Part shown: positions 26,768 through 34,604 of the stretch, piece by piece
Position numbering within the stretch: position 1 is the stretch's first letter
Layout of the letters: every line of letters starts with the position of its first letter
Assembly (NCBI GenBank): GCA_963800215.1
Contig: CAWCZY010000004.1
Span: 186,001-250,000, forward strand
Length of the DNA stretch: 64,000 bases
Source: JAJPKK01 sp963800215
GTDB taxonomy: Bacteria; Pseudomonadota; Alphaproteobacteria; Rhizobiales; Xanthobacteraceae
Reading direction: 5' to 3'
Position numbers and translations under genes: made by a program
The notes under the pieces: model-generated
The model's input: the letters and a program-made list of their open reading frames with translations, nothing else
Databases searched by the model: none
Told to the model about the DNA's origin: nothing

Positions 26768-27579
26768 GCCGCCCTCCGCCCGAACAGCTTGTTGAAGAAC
26801 CCCTTCTTGTCGGTGGGAATGGTCATTTCGATGTCTTCGCCGGCGAGCCGCCGGGCCGCTGCGGTATAGGCGCGCGCCGGTGCGCTGTCGCTGCTGCAGA
26901 TGGTGACGGGGGTGCCGAGATTGGATGCCCGCAGCACCGCCTCGCTTTCCGGGATGATGCCCAGCAGCGGGACCGAGAGGATTTCGAGCACGTCTTCGAT
27001 GGCGAGCATCTCGCCGCGTGCCGCGCGCGCGGAGTCGAAGCGGGTGATCAGCAGGTGCTTCTCCATCCGCTCGCCCCTCTCCGCCTTCACCGTCTTGGAA
27101 TCGAGCAGTCCGATGATGCGGTCGGAGTCGCGCACCGACGACACCTCCGAATTGGCAACGATGACGGCGGCATCGGCGAACCGCATGGCGAGGGTGGCGC
27201 CGCGCTCGATCCCGGCCGGGCTGTCGCAGATCACCCAGTCGAATTTCGTGCGCAGCTCGGCGATCACGCGCCCGACCCCGTCTTCGGTCAGCGCGTCCTT
27301 GTCGCGGGTCTGCGACGCCGGCAGCAGGAACAGCGTTTCGATGCGCTTGTCCCGGATCAGCGCCTGCGGCAGCTTGACCACGCCCTGCACGACGTTGATG
27401 AGGTCGTAGACGACCCGCCGTTCGGCGCCCATCACGAGATCGAGATTGCGCAGACCGACATCGAAGTCGACCACCACTACGTTCTCCCCCGCCCGCGCCA
27501 GCGCCGCGCCGAGCGCGGCTGTCGAGGTCGTCTTGCCGACGCCGCCTTTACCCGATGTCACGACGATGACTTTGCCCAT
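26764..27579 (-). CDS. minD: Septum site-determining ATPase MinD
   Basis: The 271-residue Walker ATPase has the deviant P-loop SGKGGVGKTTSTAALG, the switch region FDVGLRNLDLVMG, DWVICDSPAGIERGA as the Walker B region, and a C-terminal basic amphipathic helix KGFFNKLFGRR for membrane binding. It recruits MinC to the membrane and is released by MinE. GGAGAAG precedes the start at 27579; an upstream ATG at 27609 would add ten residues before the conserved MGKVIVVTSG. It overlaps minE and follows minC by 53 bases. Confidence 0.96.
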   Translation of the reverse strand: MGKVIVVTSGKGGVGKTTSTAALGAALARAGENVVVVDFDVGLRNLDLVMGAERRVVYDLINVVQGVVKLPQALIRDKRIETLFLLPASQTRDKDALTEDGVGRVIAELRTKFDWVICDSPAGIERGATLAMRFADAAVIVANSEVSSVRDSDRIIGLLDSKTVKAERGERMEKHLLITRFDSARAARGEMLAIEDVLEILSVPLLGIIPESEAVLRASNLGTPVTICSSDSAPARAYTAAARRLAGEDIEMTIPTDKKGFFNKLFGRRAA

Positions 27580-27632
27580 TTGGTCTTCTCCGAATCTGTG
27601 CCGTTCCAACGCTGTGCCGATTCAACGCTGCT

Positions 27633-28340
27633 TCAATCCATGGCCGTCACCATCAAGACTTCGCCGTTGAGCCAAGCCTGGACGAGCCGTCCGCGCAGCG
27701 CGGAGTCGAGATCCTCCGCGGTGCGGTAGAAGCCGTCGATCGCCAAAAGCTCCGCTTCGATCTTGCTGCAGAAGATGCGCGCCGCCCGGTTGCCCGACAT
27801 GCCGGCCATGGCGCGGCCCCGCAAGGTGCCGTAGATGTGGATCGAGCCGCCGGCGATGACTTCGGCGCCGGAGCCGACCGAGCCGAGCACGGTCACGTCA
27901 CCGTCGGGAAAGAACACCGACTGTCCGGAGCGCACCGGTGCTTCCAGCAGCAGCGAACTCGGCTCCTTGCGCGCCGCGGGCTTGGTCGCGGCGGAGGCGG
28001 AATCGACGGCCTCGACGGTCGCGGCGCGGCCGCCCTTCAAGAGCGGCGGCAGTCCCGGCCCGAGCTTGTCCGCTTCGATGCCCTCGATCCCCATGATTCG
28101 GATGTTGCGGGTTCCGAGCTCGGCGATCAGATGGGCGATGGCGGGGGACGTGAGCGTCACCCCGGCGAGGTCGAGAACCACCGGGCGGCCGACGAAAAAG
28201 CCGGCGGAGCTGCGAATCCAGTCGTCGAGCTCGGCGAGCCAGTCAACGATGGGTGGCTCCGGGGTGAGCGCAAAAGCCATGTAGGACCGGCCCCGGAAAC
28301 GCATGGGGCTGCGCTGCTGCGCGACGCTCGACATGGCCAT
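27633..28340 (-). CDS. minC: Septum site-determining protein MinC
   Basis: The 235-residue FtsZ inhibitor has an N-terminal domain (about residues 1-110), a variable Ala/Lys linker and a C-terminal beta-helix domain with VRSGQSVFFPDGDVTVLGSV, GAEVIAGGSIHIYGTLRGRA and AGMSGNRAARIFCSKIEAEL, the MinD-binding face. AGGAG eight bases before the start at 28340 decides it over two upstream starts. It opens the minCDE operon. The 347 bases between it and sciP hold no gene I can support. Confidence 0.95.
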   Translation of the reverse strand: MAMSSVAQQRSPMRFRGRSYMAFALTPEPPIVDWLAELDDWIRSSAGFFVGRPVVLDLAGVTLTSPAIAHLIAELGTRNIRIMGIEGIEADKLGPGLPPLLKGGRAATVEAVDSASAATKPAARKEPSSLLLEAPVRSGQSVFFPDGDVTVLGSVGSGAEVIAGGSIHIYGTLRGRAMAGMSGNRAARIFCSKIEAELLAIDGFYRTAEDLDSALRGRLVQAWLNGEVLMVTAMD

Positions 28341-28687
28341 CTTTTGGCTCCTGGACCCGGAAACCGGTGCTCGATCCGATCGACGCCTGGAACGCGCGCC
28401 GATTGCAACGAGCGAGCCTGAATGATTCGCCCCCAACCGCCAAGCGTTGCCGTGATGGCGGCAGCGCGCGGCGGCACCAGGGCACCTCCGAGTCGGCCAA
28501 ATCTTGCCAAGCGAATGGTTACTGTCAGGTTAACGAAGAGCAAATGAACCCGCGCCATGGGAGCGGGGCCTCCGGATGCGCCGGCGCAACGCCTCCCTCA
28601 AATCGATGACGACACGGATTCAGGCCTGCCCGCGACCGCGGGCGGGGCGAGTCCTGAGGCCGGCGGCGACCGTTGCGGCCGTGAGGC

Positions 28688-28963
28688 CTACTGGCGATAT
28701 TGCTGGATGCGGGTGGTGCGCAGCCCGGCGAGGCCGTGGCGATCGATCGAATATTGCCAGGCGAGGAATTCCTCGACGGTCAGCGTGTAGCGGCTGCAGG
28801 CCTCTTCGAGCGAGAGCAGTCCGCCGCGAACGGCGGCGACGACCTCAGCCTTGCGGCGAATCACCCAGCGCTTCGTCCCCGGTGCCGGGAGATCGGCAAT
28901 CGTAAGCGGGCTGCCGTCGGGCCCGATGACGTACTTGACCCTCGGGCGGTGGGGTTCGGTCAT
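28688..28963 (-). CDS. sciP: SciP-type CtrA inhibitor (DUF1153)
   Basis: The 91-residue protein reads KYVIGPDGSPLTIADLPAPG, TKRWVIRRKAEVVAAVRGGL, EEACSRYTLTVEEFLAWQYS, ending LAGLRTTRIQQYRQ. This is close to full identity with the Caulobacter SciP pattern as I recall it: a small helix-turn-helix protein that binds CtrA-dependent promoters and blocks transcription in the cell cycle. The start at 28963 is chosen because the conserved region begins a few residues later and GAGAG precedes it; the longer frame upstream is unrelated. It is divergent from mnmA, about 400 bases away. Confidence 0.93.
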   Translation of the reverse strand: MTEPHRPRVKYVIGPDGSPLTIADLPAPGTKRWVIRRKAEVVAAVRGGLLSLEEACSRYTLTVEEFLAWQYSIDRHGLAGLRTTRIQQYRQ

Positions 28964-29360
28964 GTTACTCTCACGCACTGGATACAAAAAGCACCTGACT
29001 AACGGCGGCGAATGTATCGCCCTCCGATTTAAAATTTGACTAAGCGGTGACGGAGATATCGAGTCTATGGCCGCAATTCGGCCACTGCGGCGGAATTGCG
29101 GAAAAAACATCGAAAACAATGGGAAGCCGATACGGTGAGCGCTCCGGCCGACGCCGAGTGGTCCAGGCGACGCCATCGCGGCGGCGTCTCAGATCCGCGG
29201 ACGGGGCTTCGGCACGCTCCGCCGGTGCGGCCGTGCAGGGCTCGCCAGGAGGGCCAAATCGGCGGGCGCCGACATTGCGCCCGGGTGGGCCGGACATATA
29301 CTAATGGCGGGTCGGGACGCCGCCGCAGGCGCATGTCCCCCGTGTATGACAGAAGCGCCG
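28964..29360. promoter_or_regulatory. Divergent promoter region of sciP and mnmA
   Basis: About 400 bases separate the two divergent genes. The half next to sciP (28965-29110) is AT-richer, with TTAAAATTTGACTAAG near 29028, and is the most likely place for the sciP promoter. I cannot point to a convincing full CtrA box (TTAA-N7-TTAA). The half near mnmA is GC-rich and without visible motif. Confidence 0.4.
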
Positions 29361-30561
29361 ATGCTCAACAGTCTCGATGTCGAAGGCCGTCCGCAGGACA
29401 CCAGGGTCGTCGTCGCCATGTCCGGCGGCGTCGATTCCTCGGTGACCGCGGCGCTGCTCGAGGCGCAGGGCTACGACGTCGTCGGGGTCACCCTCCAGCT
29501 CTACGATCACGGCGCGGCGACCCACCGCAAGGGCGCCTGCTGCGCCGGCCAGGACATCCACGACGCCCGCATGGTCGCGGGCGCCATCGGCATCCCGCAT
29601 TACGTCCTCGATTACGAGAGCCGCTTCAAGGAAGCGGTGATCGACCGTTTCGCCGAAAGCTATGTGGCCGGCGAGACGCCGGTCCCCTGCGTCGACTGCA
29701 ACCAGGCGATCAAGTTCCGCGACCTTCTGACGACCGCGCGCGAACTGGGCGCCAGCGTGCTGGCGACCGGCCATTATGTCGCCTCCCGCGCGGCTCCCCG
29801 GCGGCGGCCGCGCGCTCTACCGCGCCCGCGACGAGGACCGCGACCAGAGCTATTTCCTGTTCGCGACCACCCGCGAGCAGATCGACTTCCTGCGCTTTCC
29901 GCTCGGCGACCTCACCAAGGCGGAAACCCGCGAGCTCGCCCGCCGGTTCGCGCTTCCGGTCGCCGACAAGCCCGACAGCCAGGACATCTGCTTCGTGCCG
30001 ACCGGGCGCTATGCCGACCTGATCGAGCGCCTGATGCCGGGCGCGGCCGAGGCGGGCGACATCGTCGATCTCGGCGGCCGGGTGCTCGGCCGGCATGCCG
30101 GCATCATCAATTTCACCGTCGGCCAGCGCCGCGGGCTCGGCATCGCCGCCGGCGAACCGCTTTATGTCGTGCGGCTCGACGCCGCCAACCGCCGCGTCGT
30201 GGTCGGCCCGCGGCCGGCGCTGCGCACCACGCGGGTGCATCTGCGCGACGTCAACTGGATCGGGGAGGGCGCGCTCGACGACGAGACGAAGCCCGGCGAG
30301 CGGCTCGACGTGTTCGTCAAGGTGCGCTCGAGCCGGCCGCCGCAGCCGGCATGGCTCGCTCGCGGCGAGGACGGCTTCGAAGTCGAGTTCGTCGGCGGCG
30401 AGGAGGGCGTCGCGCCCGGCCAGGCCTGCGTGCTCTATGACGCCGCCGGCGGCCAGGCGCGCATGCTGGGCGGCGGCTTCATCCGTTCGGCGGTGTCGCA
30501 GGGCGAAATCGACGCGATGCCGGCCACGAGAGCAACAGCCGCGCCGCTGGCGGCGCGATGA
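29361..30561 (+). pseudogene. mnmA: tRNA 2-thiouridylase MnmA, one +1 frame break
   Basis: Two frames join near 29797 into a protein of about 400 residues. The first has the PP-loop motif VVVAMSGGVDSSVTAALLEA, the Cys pair regions GACCAGQDIHDA and PVPCVDCNQAIKFRDLL, and LATGHYVASR. The second has YRARDEDRDQSYFLFATT, the second catalytic Cys in KPDSQDICFVPTG, and GIINFTVGQRRGLGIA. MnmA thiolates U34 of tRNAs for Lys, Glu and Gln. An extra C in GCTCCCCGG breaks the frame exactly where homologues continue, so a sequencing insertion is likely. The start may be 29346 or 29361; MLNSLD matches the rhizobial start. Confidence 0.88.
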
Positions 30562-30578
30562 CGGAGCGGAGCGGGGCG

Positions 30579-31262
30579 ATGGAACCAGGACAGCCGCGAA
30601 AATCCTCTCGATCAGGACCTCGTCGAACAGGCCTATGCGCGCTGGGCGCCGGTCTACGATGTCGTGTTCGGCGCCGTGTTCGCGCTCGGCCGCGCCGCGG
30701 CGATCCAGGCGGCGGAGCGGGTCGGCGGCCGCATCCTCGAGGTCGGCGTCGGCACCGGCATCTCGCTGCCGGACTATTCGCGCAACAACCGCCTGTTCGG
30801 GGTCGACATCTGCGAGCCGATGCTGCGCAAGGCGAAGGAGCGGGTCGCCGCCCAGGCGCCTCTCCCATGTGGAGATGCTGGCGGTGATGGACGGGACGCA
30901 GGCTCGCCTTCGCCGACGCCTCCTTCGACGTGGTGGTGGCGCAGTTCGTGATCACCGCGGTGCCCGATCCGGAAGCCACCCTCGACGAATTCGCGCGGGT
31001 GGTGCGGCCGGGCGGCGAAATCGTGCTGGTCAACCACTTCGCCACCGATGCGGAGCCGCTGCGTACCCTCGAACGCGGCTTCGCCCCGCTCGCCCGCCGC
31101 CTCGGCTGGCGGCCGGAATTCCCGTACCGGCGGTTGTCGGACTGGTCGGCGCGGGCGGGCCTGCCGCTCCTCGAACGCCGGCAGACCCCGCCGCTCGGCC
31201 TGTTCTCGCTGCTCCGTTTCGCCAAAGCCGCGGCGCGCGTGATCCGGCGGCGGCGGCCGTAG
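30579..31262 (+). pseudogene. pmtA: PmtA-type phospholipid N-methyltransferase, three +1 frame breaks
   Basis: Joining three frames gives a protein of about 227 residues: NPLDQDLVEQAYARWAPVYD, the SAM-binding motif RILEVGVGTGISLPDYS, NNRLFGVDICEPMLRKAKER, then LSHVEMLAVMDGT, FADASFDVVVAQFVITAVPD, and VVRPGGEIVLVNHF. This is the Rhodobacter/Bradyrhizobium-type phosphatidylethanolamine N-methyltransferase used for phosphatidylcholine synthesis. The breaks are single extra bases within 30582-30600, near 30860 and near 30901. It follows mnmA closely; an ATG at 30558 overlaps the mnmA stop and one at 30579 has GGAGCGGGG before it. Confidence 0.78.
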
Positions 31263-31411
31263 CGGGCGCGCAGATGGCCCGGGAGCGAGCGGCGGCCCGG
31301 GATGAAGCTTTGCCGAAGGCGGTCGCCAGCTGTCGAAAGCTTGACACCGTTTCCCCCGGCTTCTTATATCCCGCCACGCAAGGCGGGCGGCGCAAGCCGC
31401 CGGCTCACGGC

Positions 31412-31488
31412 GGCGGAGTAGCTCAGCTGGTTAGAGCGGCGGAATCATAATCCGTGTGTCGGGGGTTCAAATCCCTCCTCCGCTACCA
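31412..31488 (+). tRNA. tRNA with CAU anticodon (probably tRNA-Met)
   Basis: A complete 77-nt cloverleaf with encoded CCA. The acceptor stem is GGCGGAG/CTCCGCT, the D-arm GCTC...GAGC, the anticodon stem GCGGA/TCCGT around loop ATCATAA, and the T-arm GGGGGTTCAAATCCCTC-type. The CAU anticodon fits elongator Met or the lysidine-modified Ile2 isoacceptor; overall similarity to alphaproteobacterial elongator tRNA-Met favours Met. It lacks the initiator features. The next 340 bases hold no gene, and I found no repeated 3' end that would mark an integration site. Confidence 0.93.
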
Positions 31489-31833
31489 GCTAAAATATTG
31501 ATTTAATTATCGAAAGCGGTCTCGCCGAACACGCTTGCAGGGAGAGGTTGACACTTTCTCCGGTAGGTTTGAATGCGCGCGGCTCAACGGCCCAACTTTG
31601 GAAGAAGCGGTTGTTTGGGCGCGGCAGGCATCGAGGGGCATGTTGAGCACGGCCACGTGGTCGGCCATGAAGAAAGCGTCGAGCTTCGCCCGTTCCAATG
31701 TCTGCACAAAGCGCCTGAGGTGCGCGATGTTGAAATTCGCATCCGGAAACGCGCGCCCACCGTGGCGGGCACAGTGCCCTGCGGACCCGCCGCGCAATCG
31801 TGGTATGCTCACAGCCCTCGATCGGAGGCAAAC

Positions 31834-32526
31834 ATGGCGAAATATCTGCTGGTCAGCTTCAAGACCTGTCCCTGGGTGCAGCGCGCCGCGATCGTGCTGC
31901 GGGAGAAGAAGATCGAATTTGAATTCCGCCACATCGAGCCCGACAACCGGCCCGATTGGTTTCTCGCCATATCTCCGCACAAGAAGGTGCCGGTGCTGCG
32001 GGTTGACGATTCCGTATCGCTGTTCGAATCGAATGCCATCGCCGAATATCTGGACGAGACCGTCGCGCCGCGGCTGCACCCGGAGGATCCGGTTGCGCGC
32101 GCCGTGAACCGCGCCTGGACCGATTATGTGCCGACTTTCGCCGAGGTGGTGACGGCGACCGCCTATGCCGACACCGAGGCCGGCTACCACAAGGCGGCGG
32201 AGAAGATTGCGGTGCCGTTCGAGCGTCTCGAGCGGGCGCTGGAGAAGCAGGGTGGCGGCCCGCTTTTCAACGGCGACCGGTATTCGCTGGTGGACGCCGC
32301 TTACGCCCCGTTCCTGCAGCGTTACTTCTTCCTCGACCGGGTGAAGAGCATCGGACATATCGAAAAATTCCCGCGGCTGGAGGCATGGGCCAAGACCCTG
32401 ATCGCGCGTGCGTCGACACACTCCTTTCCTCCGGACGAGTTCGAGGCGCTGTACCGCCTCAATCTCAAGCGCCGCAACAAATGGGTGTCGCGGTTCATCG
32501 AAAGCGTTCAGGTCGCGGCGGAGTAG
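31834..32526 (+). CDS. Glutathione S-transferase family protein
   Basis: The 230-residue protein has an N-terminal thioredoxin-like domain with SFKTCPWVQRAAIVLREKKI (a CPWV site in place of a classical Ser or Tyr active site), HKKVPVLRVDDSVSLFESNA as the glutathione gamma-Glu site, and a C-terminal helical domain with YSLVDAAYAPFLQRYFFLD. It fits the omega/lignin-type Cys GSTs, which usually do reduction or thiol transfer. GGAGG directly before the start decides 31834 over an upstream extension. It stands alone after the tRNA. Confidence 0.87.
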   Translation: MAKYLLVSFKTCPWVQRAAIVLREKKIEFEFRHIEPDNRPDWFLAISPHKKVPVLRVDDSVSLFESNAIAEYLDETVAPRLHPEDPVARAVNRAWTDYVPTFAEVVTATAYADTEAGYHKAAEKIAVPFERLERALEKQGGGPLFNGDRYSLVDAAYAPFLQRYFFLDRVKSIGHIEKFPRLEAWAKTLIARASTHSFPPDEFEALYRLNLKRRNKWVSRFIESVQVAAE

Positions 32527-32576
32527 CCGGGTTGGGCATGTCGGAATCGCGAAGCGTGGTCATCAAAGGCTTGCAA

Positions 32577-32780
32577 ATGGGCAATGACGTCACGACTGCA
32601 ATCGCGACGCCGTCAGACGTTCCTCAAATCATCGCGTATTATCACGCCCACATCTATTACGGTCCGGGGTCGATCCGGAACCGGGTCGCGCTATTGAGGG
32701 AACGCGTGGCCGCGGCATCCGCTTCTCCTCGTCCTCCGCGGCGGAAGACGGGGAGGGCGGGCGCCGCTAGTTCCCCGTGA
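32577..32780 (+). CDS. Possible remnant of a GNAT acetyltransferase
   Basis: The first 40 residues (MGNDVTTAIATPSDVPQIIA and following YYHAHIYYGPGS) resemble the start of a phosphinothricin-type N-acetyltransferase. The reading then turns into proline/arginine-rich sequence and overlaps the convergent FMN reductase gene. If real it is a truncated gene or a broken remnant lacking the acetyl-CoA-binding motif. Support is weak. Confidence 0.22.
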   Translation: MGNDVTTAIATPSDVPQIIAYYHAHIYYGPGSIRNRVALLRERVAAASASPRPPRRKTGRAGAASSP

Positions 32781-33334
32781 CCTTGCGGATCAGCTTCTCG
32801 AAGCCGGCGAGCTGCTGCTTGATCAGGTCGACGGCGGCCTGGTCCTTCAATTCGAGCCCGTCGTCGAATTTCTGCCCCGCGAAGGTGACGATCACCTCGG
32901 GCCGGCCGAACAGCACCGCGTCGATCGAGGTCAGCGACTGGCGCAGGTGATACTGCATGCGCGCGCCGCCGAGGAGGCCGGTCGCGGCCGACTGGATCGC
33001 CACCGGCTTCATGGCGAACGGCTGGTCCTTCATGCGCGACACCCAATCGATTGCGTTCTTCAGCACGCCGGGGATCGACCAGTTATATTCGGGCGAGCAG
33101 ATCAGCACGCCGTCGGCGGCGCGGATCGCGGCGGCGAGAGCGTCGACCGGGATGGGAAATCCGGCGCTCTCCTGGACGTCGTGATTGTAGAGCGGAATGG
33201 CGTCGAGCGGCGGCGCCGGCACGATCTTCATGCCGGGCGGCGCGAGCGTCGGCGCGAGTTCGCGCCAGCGCGGCGTTGTACGATTTCTTGCGCAGCGAGC
33301 CGCAAATGCAAACCACTTTGACCGGATCCGTCAT
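32767..33334 (-). pseudogene. NADPH-dependent FMN reductase (quinone reductase-like), one +1 frame break
   Basis: Joining two frames gives a protein of about 188 residues: VKVVCICGSLRKKSYNAALA with the flavodoxin-like phosphate loop, then MKIVPAPPLDAIPLYNHDVQ, the family motif LICSPEYNWSIPGVLKNAID, and GGARMQYHLRQSL. Members are cytosolic FMN-dependent NAD(P)H oxidoreductases acting on quinones, azo dyes or chromate. One extra base near 33259 shifts the frame; the sequence on both sides is sound. The start at 33334 has GAGG six bases before it. Confidence 0.78.
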
Positions 33335-33496
33335 GACCATCCTCGTGCCGTGTTGAAAGCTCCCGCCGCCGTGCGGCCGGCCGCGCGGCGGGCTTTCCCC
33401 GCGCCCTTATAGCCGGAAATGCGCGCCGGCAAGTCAGGCGCCTGTCCGCTCCCCCCGCGAGCGCGGGAGGAGAAATCCGGCCCCTCACCCCGCCGC

Positions 33497-34462
33497 TTAC
33501 TCCGGCTGCAGGCCGATGTCGCGGGAGAGACGGCCCCACAAATCATATTGGGCGCGGACATAGGCGCGCACGGCGTCAGGCGTGTCGGCGCCGGTGGTGA
33601 AGAATCCGAGATCGGCGAGCTTGCCGGAAATCTGCGGGTTCTTGAGGATGCGGTCCATCTCCCCGTTGAGGCGCGTCACCACCTCGTCGGGCGTGCCGGC
33701 AGGCGCCGCCAGGATGAACCAGCCGATGAATTCGACGCCGGCAAAGGTCTCGGCGATGGTGGGCACCTGCGGGTAATTTGCGAGCCGCTCGGCGGAACTG
33801 GTCGCGATCGGGCGCAACGCGCCGCTGGCGATGTGCTGGGCGGCGGAGGGAACCGCGAGCACGATGAGCTGGACGCGGCCGGCCAGCACGTCCTGCACGC
33901 CCTGCGGCATGGTCGCATAGGGCACCTGCAGGATGGAGCCGCCGCCGAGCTTGTTGAGCCACGCCGCCAGTATGCCGGACAGGTTGCGCGGACCATCGGT
34001 GGCGAACGCGAGTGCGCTCGGATTGGCCTTGTCGAAGGCCATGATCTCGCGGAGGTTCTTCGCCGGCACGCTCGGATTGGCGAGGATGAAGAACGGCCCC
34101 TTGGCGATCATCGATACCGGGACGAAATCCTTGAGGGGATCATAGGGCAGCGTCTTGTAGGTAAAGGGGTTGGTGACCAGCGCCGCCGCCGTCGCGAAGA
34201 ACAGGGTATAGCCGTCGGGCGCCGCGTGGGCGGCGACCTGCGCCCCCACGATATTGCCGCCGCCGGGGCGATTCTCGATCACGACCTGCTGCCCGAGCGC
34301 GACCGAAAGCCGGTCGGCCAGGAGACGGCAGATGATGTCGGGGGTTCCGCCCGCGGCCAGCGAGACGATGATCCGCACCGGCTTGGCCGGCCAAGTCTGC
34401 GCCTGGGCCGGTTGGACCAACAATGCGGCGGCGAACGCCAGCACCACGCCGATGAGCCTCAT
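33497..34462 (-). CDS. Bug-family tripartite tricarboxylate transporter solute-binding protein
   Basis: The 321-residue periplasmic protein has a signal peptide (cleavage near VQPAQAQT) and the Bug hallmarks WPAKPVRIIVSLAAGGTPDI, VIENRPGGGNIVGAQVAA and PDGYTLFFATAAALVTNP. Family members bind small carboxylates or related acids for TctAB permeases or for signalling. No tctA or tctB genes are adjacent, as is common for Bug proteins. GAGGGAGACGACCC precedes the start. It is on the same strand as the molybdenum hydroxylase subunit upstream of it and may bind that enzyme's substrate; this is inference. Confidence 0.88.
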   Translation of the reverse strand: MRLIGVVLAFAAALLVQPAQAQTWPAKPVRIIVSLAAGGTPDIICRLLADRLSVALGQQVVIENRPGGGNIVGAQVAAHAAPDGYTLFFATAAALVTNPFTYKTLPYDPLKDFVPVSMIAKGPFFILANPSVPAKNLREIMAFDKANPSALAFATDGPRNLSGILAAWLNKLGGGSILQVPYATMPQGVQDVLAGRVQLIVLAVPSAAQHIASGALRPIATSSAERLANYPQVPTIAETFAGVEFIGWFILAAPAGTPDEVVTRLNGEMDRILKNPQISGKLADLGFFTTGADTPDAVRAYVRAQYDLWGRLSRDIGLQPE

Positions 34463-34604
34463 GGGTCGTCTCCCTCGAATTATCTTTGCCTCATCCGCGT
34501 ATGCGCATGGCTCCTTCGCCCCGCCCCGCTTGAGGTCGGCGCGCTCTTGCGCGCCGGGTGATCGCCATAGCGCCTTTCAGGGGAAGGGAGAAGGTGCCCT
34601 CATG

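Noticed and set aside
29361..31262. Programmed frameshifting in mnmA and pmtA
   Set aside because: No slippery heptamer or downstream pseudoknot is visible, homologues are read in one frame, and the breaks match the insertion pattern of unrelated genes.
31412..31600. tRNA as an attachment site for an integrated element
   Set aside because: No integrase, no repeated tRNA 3' end, and downstream genes are ordinary chromosomal ones.
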